Source of the DNA: Syntrophaceae bacterium
GTDB taxonomy: Bacteria > Desulfobacterota > Syntrophia > Syntrophales > UBA2185
DNA length: 7,670 nucleotides
Assembly: GCA_017885225.1 (NCBI GenBank)
Contig: JAFNGM010000202.1
Coordinates: 13,475 to 21,144, forward strand
Direction: 5' to 3'
Made by a program: the position numbers and the translations under genes. Below the pieces are notes generated by a model. That model made no database searches, was not told the origin of the DNA, and worked only from the letters and a program-made list of their open reading frames with translations. Each line of letters opens with the position of its first letter. The first letter of the stretch is position 1. Below, in pieces: positions 1 to 4,356 of this stretch.

Positions 1-42
1 TGGCTCATCCTTGGTATAGTCCTGGCGAGAATGCTGAAATAA
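1..42 (+). CDS. C-terminal tail of an upstream gene (partial, unidentified)
   Basis: The window opens in a frame reading WLILGIVLARMLK and then TAA at 40-42. The tail is a hydrophobic stretch ending in basic residues, as at the cytoplasmic end of a last membrane helix. Only 13 residues are visible, so the family cannot be named. It is on the same strand as the HlyD-family gene at 530 but is separated from it by the oppositely oriented hicBA remnant. It could also be a chance open frame. Confidence 0.35.
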   Translation, partial: WLILGIVLARMLK

Positions 43-80
43 TAAGCCGTCAGGACAGGCGACACACCCGTCTTCCCTCC

Positions 81-145
81 GTCATCCCCGTGCAGACGGG
101 GATCCAGAAAGATTTCTCAGTCACTCTGCTCCTTCAAAATGACAA
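81..145. repeat. Dispersed repeat, copy 1 (GTCATCCCCG...AAATGACAA type)
   Basis: This segment resembles 6201-6267. Both begin GTCAT(C/T)CCCG, carry a short GC-rich inverted repeat, share CCAGAAAGATTTCTCA, then a related TCTGCTCCTTC/TGTGCTCCTTC stretch, and end at AAATGACAA, after which they diverge. The shared right boundary defines the end of the unit. Here that end lies inside the hicA reading frame and supplies its last codons. No function is visible. Confidence 0.75.
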
Positions 146-275
146 ATTGCCGGTGTCTCTTAACAGGGATAATTTTTAAACCTTTGGAGAAAATAGAATG
201 ATTGCCGCCCTCCCGGGTGATGTAAAGCCCATTTTCTTCCTAATACCGTATGAGGTTATGTCGTTTTACGGACAT
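117..275 (-). pseudogene. hicA: HicA-type mRNA interferase remnant (nonsense mutation plus 3' truncation by a repeat)
   Basis: HicA toxins are small double-stranded-RNA-binding-fold ribonucleases that cleave mRNA. Reading leftward from ATG 273-275 gives MSVKRHNLIRY, a TAG stop (240-242, codon 12), then EENGLYITREGGNHSIFSKG and KIIPVKRHRQ. The GGNH motif with its catalytic-type His (residue 26) and the IPVxRHR block are HicA hallmarks. After RHRQ the frame runs into the dispersed repeat (FVILKEQSD, TGA at 117-119), so the usual C-terminal helix is missing. The start overlaps the end of hicB by 20 nt, and a purine-rich AGAGGGAG precedes it, as expected for a translationally coupled hicBA operon. 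It carries two independent lesions, so it is almost certainly non-functional. Confidence 0.8.
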
Positions 276-489
276 AGTCTCCCTCTTCGGATAGAGGTTC
301 AAAAAAATCGGTTCCTTGTGGAATAGGTTTTCCCAGGTCACGGTGTGCGAGGATTATTTCACGGAGAGCGTCACGCAGCATTGCTCGGCATTCGTCAAGT
401 GTCTTTCCTTCGGTGATGACTTCGGGCCACTCCACGATCTGCCCCATGTATCCTGACTGTATTTTGGTATATCGCGCCATGTATGCCAT
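256..489 (-). CDS. hicB: HicB-family antitoxin (probably orphaned)
   Basis: A 77-residue protein of the HicB/UPF0150 type, with a partial RNase H-like fold that in this family covers the HicA active site. Typical signatures are YTKIQSGYMGQIVEWPEV (the β-hairpin ending in a WPE/FPE turn), EGKTLDECRAMLRDALRE (the helix) and a C-terminal FFEPLSEEG-like tail. There is no added helix-turn-helix or ribbon-helix-helix domain, so this is the short antitoxin form. A GTG at 496-498 would add three residues, but AGGTGA (495-500) lies five bases before ATG 487-489, which favours the ATG. Its partner hicA directly downstream is broken, so this antitoxin has no local toxin. It may persist neutrally or act on other HicA copies (inference). 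Confidence 0.85.
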   Translation of the reverse strand: MAYMARYTKIQSGYMGQIVEWPEVITEGKTLDECRAMLRDALREIILAHRDLGKPIPQGTDFFEPLSEEGDYVRKTT

Positions 490-516
490 TGTGATCACCT
501 AACGAAAATGTATTAT
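489..516 (+). promoter_or_regulatory. Putative sigma-70 promoter of the HlyD-family gene
   Basis: TTGTGA (489-494), a 16-bp spacer and TATTAT (511-516) match consensus at 4/6 and 5/6. The expected transcript start near 523 leaves almost no leader for ATG 530 but a normal leader for GTG 578. The box overlaps the hicB promoter on the other strand, so the two are likely to compete for RNA polymerase. Confidence 0.35.
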
Positions 517-539
517 AACGATATCAATTATGATTGCAA
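512..539 (-). promoter_or_regulatory. Putative sigma-70 promoter of hicBA
   Basis: Reading leftward, TTGCAA (534-539) is followed by a 16-bp spacer and a perfect TATAAT (512-517), 22 bp before the hicB ATG. The -35 box lies inside the first codons annotated for the HlyD-family gene, and the -10 box coincides with the best plus-strand -10 candidate. Confidence 0.55.
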
Positions 540-1945
540 CAGAAAGTGCAGGCGGTAAAACAGGAGGAAACCCGCCTGTGAAACAGAATGCCGATTACCA
601 CGATTTTAAACCAATCCTCACAGAAATAGAGGAAAGGCCCCCGAATCCCCTGGGGACCATGTTTCTCTGGACAATTATTGCCCTTATGGTTGTAGTTCTG
701 CTGGGGTTGTATCTGGTGAAGGTCGATGTCGTCGTCACGGCGAGGGGGAAAATTATTCCCCTGGGAGACGTGAAGGTGGTGCAGCCCCTGGAAACGGGCG
801 TGGTGACGGCCATCAATGTGAAGGAAGGGGATTTTGTGATGAAGGGCGCCGTCCTTCTTGAGATCGATCCGTCTCTCGACAAGGCCGATCTTGAAAGCAA
901 AGAGCGGAATCTGAAGTTCTCCCGGCTGGCGATGGAAAGGATCAACGCGGTTCTTTCGGGGAATGGGTTTTCACCTCCTCGGCAAGAGCATTCTCCGGAT
1001 GTGATTGCTGCGCAGGTGGAGCACTACAGGGCACAGAAAGCGGTATACCTCTCAACGCTCCGGGAGAAGGAGAAGGAATATCGTGAGACGCAAAGTGCCC
1101 TGAATACACTGACGGAAGAGATCAGAAAGTTACGGAACCTGTTGAGCATCACCATTGAGGATGAAAGGAGACAGAAGGCTCTTGTCGAGATCGGGGCTCT
1201 CGCGGAGAATCGCTACCGGGAAAAGATGAAAGAGAGAATGAACCTGGAGCGGGAAACAGACGTCAAGACAGGTCAATCGGAGCAGGCGGCAACGAAGCTT
1301 GACAGGATTAAAGACGAAATAGAGACATTTAAAAACAGCTTCAGAGAGAGACTCCTTTCAGAGTTTTCAACCAACATGCAGGGAAAAAATGTCCTTGAGG
1401 CGGAAGTCAGCAACCTGAAATTCAGGCAGGAAAAAAAATATATCGTCTCTCCCGTAGCCGGATATGTGCATCAGCTGCCGGTCAAGACCATTGGAGGCGT
1501 AGTGACCACCGCGCAGCCCGTGGTAAGCCTGGTTCCGGAAAAGACACCGCTTATCGTCAATGCCATGGTGTTCAATAAGGACATCGGTTTTGTGAAAGAG
1601 GGGGATCGGGCCGTCATTAAAGTGGATACCTTCGATTTTCAGAAATACGGGACTCTTGAGGGTCTTGTGGAGACGATAAGCCCTTACAGCCTTGAGCAAA
1701 AGCAAAATGAGAATTCTCCTGCCAGGGCGGCCGCGGCAACACCGGAAAACAATACTGAAACAGGCGGCTATCCCGTCTATGTGAAAATGGTTACCGAAAT
1801 TCTGACAACCAGGGATGGTGCGGAGTACAGAGTGAAGCCGGGCATGTCTGTGACTGCTGAAATCAACGTGGGAAAAAGAAGAGCGATAGAATTTTTCCTC
1901 TTCCCCATCATCCGCTATCTCGATGAGGGATTGAAGGTCAGGTAA
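530..1945 (+). CDS. HlyD-family periplasmic adaptor (membrane-fusion protein) of a type I secretion system
   Basis: This is an adaptor bridging an inner-membrane ABC exporter and a TolC-like outer-membrane channel. From the ATG (471 aa): a short cytoplasmic segment, one membrane helix at about 43-63, the first half of a lipoyl domain at about 75-113 (VVQPLETGVVTAINVKEGD), a long charged α-helical hairpin at about 115-300, the second lipoyl half at about 304-337 (SPVAGYVHQLPVKTIGGVV), a β-barrel with NKDIGFVKEGDRAVIKVDTF, and a C-terminal RRAIEFFLFPIIRYLDEGLK typical of the hemolysin/protease HlyD class. No Shine-Dalgarno sequence precedes ATG 530, whereas GTG 578 has AGGAGG ten bases upstream, so the real protein may be 455 aa. 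No ABC ATPase or TolC partner lies in the window. The stop codon abuts a transposase-linked repeat, so downstream partners may have been displaced (inference). Confidence 0.9.
   Translation: MIATESAGGKTGGNPPVKQNADYHDFKPILTEIEERPPNPLGTMFLWTIIALMVVVLLGLYLVKVDVVVTARGKIIPLGDVKVVQPLETGVVTAINVKEGDFVMKGAVLLEIDPSLDKADLESKERNLKFSRLAMERINAVLSGNGFSPPRQEHSPDVIAAQVEHYRAQKAVYLSTLREKEKEYRETQSALNTLTEEIRKLRNLLSITIEDERRQKALVEIGALAENRYREKMKERMNLERETDVKTGQSEQAATKLDRIKDEIETFKNSFRERLLSEFSTNMQGKNVLEAEVSNLKFRQEKKYIVSPVAGYVHQLPVKTIGGVVTTAQPVVSLVPEKTPLIVNAMVFNKDIGFVKEGDRAVIKVDTFDFQKYGTLEGLVETISPYSLEQKQNENSPARAAAATPENNTETGGYPVYVKMVTEILTTRDGAEYRVKPGMSVTAEINVGKRRAIEFFLFPIIRYLDEGLKVR
562..580 (+). promoter_or_regulatory. 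Ribosome-binding site favouring GTG 578 as the HlyD-family start
   Basis: AGGAGG at 562-567 stands ten bases before GTG 578-580, which is in frame with the longer annotation. Starting there removes 16 low-complexity residues (TESAGGKTGGNPP region) and leaves the membrane helix and all domains intact. The spacing is slightly long, so ATG 530 is not excluded. Confidence 0.5.
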
Positions 1946-1994
1946 AAAGGGGACAGGCTACTTTTTCTGTCCTGGTTGTTACCCTAAACCCGAC
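1944..1994 (+). repeat. RAYT-linked repeat, motif A copy 1
   Basis: Core GGGGACAGGCTAC (1949-1961) is flanked by A- and T-runs and starts inside the TAA stop codon of the HlyD-family gene. The 51-bp segment matches 6306-6356 without gaps at about 46 positions, so the conserved unit extends beyond the core. GGACAG (1951-1956) can pair with CTGTCC (1967-1972), giving a small hairpin that might weakly terminate the upstream transcript. Confidence 0.8.
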
Positions 1995-2008
1995 GGTTAG
2001 GTTAATAC

Positions 2009-2022
2009 GGGGACATAATACC
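2009..2022 (-). repeat. RAYT-linked repeat, motif B, inverted copy upstream of the transposase
   Basis: The plus strand reads GGGGACATAATACC, the reverse complement of the GGTATTATGTCCCC found just after the transposase stop (2744-2757). The two form a perfect 14-bp inverted pair bracketing the RAYT gene, consistent with the ends of its element or its recognition sequence. Confidence 0.75.
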
Positions 2023-2031
2023 TATTTCTAA

Positions 2032-2060
2032 TTGACATCATTACGGCAGTTTCATATATT
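2032..2060 (+). promoter_or_regulatory. Promoter of the RAYT gene, probably giving a leaderless mRNA
   Basis: A perfect TTGACA (2032-2037), a 17-bp spacer and TATATT (2055-2060) form a strong match. Only six bases separate the -10 box from ATG 2067, so transcription should start at or next to the initiation codon. No Shine-Dalgarno sequence is present in CCATCC. Confidence 0.65.
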
Positions 2061-2066
2061 CCATCC

Positions 2067-2738
2067 ATGGCACGCATTTCCAGAATAGTAGTACCCCAGT
2101 ATCCCCACCATGTAACACAACGGGGCGTCCGTTCCATAACGGTCTTTCATAGCGACAATGACCGGCATCGGTACCTCGAATTCCTATCTATAGAAAACGA
2201 TCGATTTGGTGTGAATATCCTCGCATGGTGCCTGATGACCAACCATGTTCATTTCATCGCCGTTCCTGATAGTGAGACGGCGCTTGCGAGGGCCTTTGGT
2301 GAAGCCCACAGGCGTTATACACGAATGAAGAATTTCGAAGAGGGCGTGCGGGGATATTTATTTCAGGGGCGATTTAGTTCTGTGGTTTTGGATGAGAGGC
2401 ACCTCATGGCTGCGGCGCGCTATGTGGAGCTGAATCCTGTGCGTGCCGGTATGGTGGGCCATGCATGGGAATATCCCTGGTCGAGCGCAGGTTTTCACTT
2501 GGGTATGACCGTTGTTGACCCACTGGTGAAGGAGAAGACACTGCCCGCATTGGCAGGAAACTGGCGGGAATTTCTCAGTAGTAGTGATGAAAAAGAGATG
2601 GATGCTCTCCGTATGGCCACAAGAACGGGACGGCCAACAGGCGACGAAGAATTTCTTACTGAACTATCGAAAATAACGGGAAAGAAGGTTATGCGTGGCA
2701 GGGCAGGAAGACCGAGGAAAGAACCAGGTGAGAAATAA
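2067..2738 (+). CDS. REP-associated tyrosine transposase (RAYT, Y1_Tnp / TnpA-REP type)
   Basis: A 223-residue single-strand DNA nuclease of the HUH superfamily, related to IS200/IS605 TnpA. Members recognise and process REP-like hairpins. The sequence shows the N-terminal MARISRI...YPHHVTQRG, the HUH motif HVH at 60-62 (MTNHVHFIAVP), GYLFQGRF at 97-103, the presumed catalytic Tyr119 in ARYVELNPVRAG, the family YPWSS at 136-140, and a C-terminal RAYT tail with TGRPTGDEEFL and the basic GRAGRPRK (211-218). The length is normal and no lesion is visible. It is flanked by inverted motif B copies, and related A/B motifs are scattered through the window. It is likely a domesticated or low-activity transposase acting on those motifs (inference). 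Its leaderless promoter suggests low expression. Confidence 0.92.
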   Translation: MARISRIVVPQYPHHVTQRGVRSITVFHSDNDRHRYLEFLSIENDRFGVNILAWCLMTNHVHFIAVPDSETALARAFGEAHRRYTRMKNFEEGVRGYLFQGRFSSVVLDERHLMAAARYVELNPVRAGMVGHAWEYPWSSAGFHLGMTVVDPLVKEKTLPALAGNWREFLSSSDEKEMDALRMATRTGRPTGDEEFLTELSKITGKKVMRGRAGRPRKEPGEK

Positions 2739-2743
2739 AAAAT

Positions 2744-2780
2744 GGTATTATGTCCCCCGATTTTCCTCCCCGATTTTCCC
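2744..2780 (+). repeat. RAYT-linked motif B after the transposase, with a 13-bp tandem duplication
   Basis: GGTATTATGTCCCC (2744-2757) begins five bases after the RAYT stop codon. It is followed by two 13-bp units, CCCCGATTTTCCT (2755-2767) and CCCCGATTTTCCC (2768-2780), which duplicate the sequence next to the motif edge. Confidence 0.8.
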
Positions 2781-2787
2781 AATGCGT

Positions 2788-2849
2788 GGCAGGTCTGGGA
2801 GGCCGAGGAAAGAACCGGGACAGAAATGATAAATGGTATTATGTCCCCG
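2788..2849 (+). pseudogene. Copied 3' end of a RAYT gene plus motif B (left copy)
   Basis: This 62-bp block is identical to 4266-4327 and about 84% identical to the end of the intact RAYT gene plus its following motif (2697-2758). Read in the transposase frame from ATG 2783-2785 it encodes MRGRSGRPRKEPGQK and then a stop, against VMRGRAGRPRKEPGEK in the intact protein. It is therefore a fragment of a RAYT coding end, not a chance similarity. The sequence differs from the neighbouring gene at about ten positions, so it probably came from a paralogue. The block ends in GGTATTATGTCCCC (2835-2848), 33 bp past the end of the abiE toxin gene. Confidence 0.85.
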
Positions 2850-2868
2850 GATTTCTCCCCGGATTTCT
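2845..2868 (+). repeat. 12-bp exact tandem duplication at a motif B edge
   Basis: CCCCGGATTTCT occurs twice head to tail (2845-2856, 2857-2868), starting at the last four bases of the motif B core. The unit differs from those at the other motif edges. Confidence 0.85.
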
Positions 2869-2881
2869 CCATTTGGGCGAC

Positions 2882-3538
2882 TCACCACTGCTGCAACGCG
2901 GCCTTCAGGATTTTAAAATTTTCAGTGCGGTAGTAATTTCGCTGTTCCTCTTCGAGCAGCATACCGAGTTTGACTGTATAATCTCGTTTTGTAAGCTTAT
3001 TGATTTCCTCCAGCACATCCTTGCGCTGCTGTTCGGGAAGATTCAGGGGCACCCCCCTCTTCACGAGAAACTCCAGATCATAGACATCTCTAATTTCTTT
3101 CCGGTTCAGGAAGGCATTGACCTTGGAGGCCATCATGTCAGGCAATGACACCGTTTTCATCAGCACCTGGAGAGTAGAGTAACAGCTGTAGGCGATGGCC
3201 TGCTCTGTGCGAAACTTTCCTACTTCTTTCCGAATCTCTATTTTCAGTGAGCGGAGATAGCGAGGCGTTTTTAATTCAATAAGGATGGTGTAGAATTTAT
3301 CTGTTGCATCCTTAATGGCATAGTAGTTGGCAAAATATCTTTTCAATGCATCAGGCAAATCCGGGGGCGCTTTTTCACTCTGCAGCCAGAAATCAAGATC
3401 AATGGAGAAACGGTCCAGACCATGGCATAGTCGAAGCATAGTCCCCCCGCCAAAAACAAGGTGGGACAGGAACTTTCCGCTGTTCAACCTGTCGAGAACT
3501 TCTATCTCGAACTGCTCCTGCGTGATTAGATCTTGCAT
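2882..3538 (-). CDS. abiEii: AbiEii-type nucleotidyltransferase toxin
   Basis: A 218-residue member of the AbiEii/DUF1814 nucleotidyltransferase family, the toxin half of type IV abortive-infection/toxin-antitoxin modules. The pol-β-like core is visible: VFGGGTMLRL (28-37), the metal-binding DRFSIDLDF (42-50, acidic D47 and D49), KIEIRKE (99-105), and the fourth motif ASKVNAFLNRKEIRDVYDL (137-155) with K139, R150, D151 and D154. All expected catalytic positions appear present, so the toxin looks active. Its ATG overlaps the last codons of the upstream antitoxin gene by 13 nt and is preceded by GGGGGAA, suggesting translational coupling. It is somewhat shorter than many AbiEii proteins (about 300 aa), as is common in this subfamily. 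Relatives transfer nucleotides to tRNA or other targets; the target here is unknown. Confidence 0.88.
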   Translation of the reverse strand: MQDLITQEQFEIEVLDRLNSGKFLSHLVFGGGTMLRLCHGLDRFSIDLDFWLQSEKAPPDLPDALKRYFANYYAIKDATDKFYTILIELKTPRYLRSLKIEIRKEVGKFRTEQAIAYSCYSTLQVLMKTVSLPDMMASKVNAFLNRKEIRDVYDLEFLVKRGVPLNLPEQQRKDVLEEINKLTKRDYTVKLGMLLEEEQRNYYRTENFKILKAALQQW

Positions 3539-4113
3539 AATTCCCCCACGTAGCGCTTCGTTTTATCAGGAAATGCCTCCATCATTTTCACGAGGACAAC
3601 CTTATCAAGGATTTCTATATTCATTGCGCTCCAGTCGGCCGCGTAGTTGCCGAACACACTCAGGTGGCAGGCATCGAGAAACGCCTTCTCTTTTTCCGCG
3701 ATGAACGTTTTTCCCGTTTTTACGAACCCAAAATAATAGGGGGACTTTATTTTAAAGTAATGAAATGTCGCACCATGTGTGGCGTATCGAACCGACCGCT
3801 TCAGAGCAACGCTCTCATACCATCCACGGGGCACTTGCGTGGTGACGCCATGAAAGGCGAGCGCGCTCACACATGATAGATAGGAGGGAACCTGTAAAAA
3901 ATTGGCGAGTTGAAAGAAGTCTTCGTGTGCGTAGCGACTCCAATTATCCTCGAGGACATAAAAATTTTTCTTCACCCGAACGAACAAACCTCTTTTCGTA
4001 TAACGGCTGCATAAAACCAGGGCAGAATCAGATTTAATCTGGAGGAGGGAAGCGACATCTTCCGCGGTGAAGTAGAGCCTAGTCTTCAGTTCACGTAAAT
4101 CAGCATAGTTCAT
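3526..4113 (-). CDS. abiEi: AbiEi-type antitoxin / transcriptional regulator
   Basis: A 195-residue partner of the downstream nucleotidyltransferase. An N-terminal winged-helix segment at about 12-55 (FTAEDVASLLQIKSDSAL... TKRGLFVRVKKNFYVL) would bind DNA, and the C-terminal domain contains YLSCVSALAFHGV (78-90) and EKEKAFLDACHL (140-151), both characteristic of AbiEi-like proteins encoded next to AbiEii. In studied AbiE systems the antitoxin represses its own operon and neutralises the toxin without a stable complex. Here the order is antitoxin first, with a 13-nt overlap into the toxin. The ATG 4111-4113 has an AAGGA at 4126-4130, a rather long 12 bases away. A strong promoter with a palindrome lies just upstream. 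The whole operon is bracketed by transposase-derived direct repeats. Confidence 0.85.
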   Translation of the reverse strand: MNYADLRELKTRLYFTAEDVASLLQIKSDSALVLCSRYTKRGLFVRVKKNFYVLEDNWSRYAHEDFFQLANFLQVPSYLSCVSALAFHGVTTQVPRGWYESVALKRSVRYATHGATFHYFKIKSPYYFGFVKTGKTFIAEKEKAFLDACHLSVFGNYAADWSAMNIEILDKVVLVKMMEAFPDKTKRYVGELCKI

Positions 4114-4137
4114 ATTGAGAACACATCCTTAACAGTT

Positions 4138-4172
4138 ATGATAAGAATATATTCCTGATCATATTTTGTCAA
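4138..4172 (-). promoter_or_regulatory. abiE promoter with an overlapping palindromic operator candidate
   Basis: Reading leftward, perfect TTGACA (4167-4172), a 17-bp spacer and TATTCT (4144-4149) precede abiEi. A 25-bp imperfect inverted repeat (ATGATNAG...CTNATCAT arms, 8 of 12 pairs matching, 4138-4162) covers the -10 box and most of the spacer. That is where an autorepressing AbiEi would be expected to bind, but binding is inferred. Confidence 0.6.
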
Positions 4173-4183
4173 GAGAAAAAGAG

Positions 4184-4208
4184 AAAAAGGGGACAGGCTA
4201 CTTTTTCT
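4184..4208 (+). repeat. RAYT-linked motif A, copy at the upstream edge of the abiE operon
   Basis: Core GGGGACAGGCTAC (4189-4201) with flanking A and T runs is identical over 25 bp to 1944-1968 and 6306-6330. It begins 12 bp beyond the abiE -35 box. Just outside it the 8-mer GAGAAAAA is duplicated head to tail (4173-4188). Confidence 0.85.
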
Positions 4209-4224
4209 GGGGCGGCCGAAAAAT

Positions 4225-4264
4225 GGTATTATGTCCCCATATTCACCCATATTTCCCCATATTT
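4225..4264 (+). repeat. RAYT-linked motif B with a triplicated ~10-bp unit
   Basis: GGTATTATGTCCCC (4225-4238) is followed by three near-repeats, CCCCATATTCA, CCCATATTT and CCCCATATTT (4235-4264). It lies only 16 bp after the motif A copy, giving a composite in which GGGGACA and TGTCCCC face each other and could pair. Confidence 0.8.
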
Positions 4265-4265
4265 C

Positions 4266-4327
4266 GGCAGGTCTGGGAGGCCGAGGAAAGAACCGGGACA
4301 GAAATGATAAATGGTATTATGTCCCCG
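4266..4327 (+). pseudogene. Copied 3' end of a RAYT gene plus motif B (right copy)
   Basis: This block is identical over all 62 bp to 2788-2849 and in the same orientation. The transposase frame reads GRSGRPRKEPGQK then TGA, followed by GGTATTATGTCCCC (4313-4326). Together the two copies form direct repeats about 1.5 kb apart with the abiE operon between them. Confidence 0.85.
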
Positions 4328-4345
4328 ATTTATGTCCCCGATTTT
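4320..4345 (+). repeat. 13-bp tandem duplication containing the TGTCCCC core
   Basis: TGTCCCCGATTTA (4320-4332) is repeated at 4333-4345 with one change. Here the unit includes the whole 7-bp core rather than only CCCC. It ends about 12 bp before the stop of the sugar dehydrogenase gene. Confidence 0.8.
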
Positions 4346-4356
4346 TACCCTTTTTT

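Noticed and set aside
595..945. Minus-strand open frame of 116 codons inside the HlyD-family gene
   Set aside because: It is the antisense shadow of a clear coding region. Its translation is low-complexity Arg/Ser/Thr-rich and shows no family motif.
2742..3148. Small plus-strand open frames starting in the repeats after the RAYT gene
   Set aside because: They consist of translated repeat units and then the antisense of the abiEii toxin gene. The coding signal in the repeat is only the RAYT tail in another frame.
2744..4345. CRISPR-like array because of recurring short repeats
   Set aside because: The repeats are unevenly spaced, lack uniform spacers, include coding-derived segments and have no cas genes nearby.
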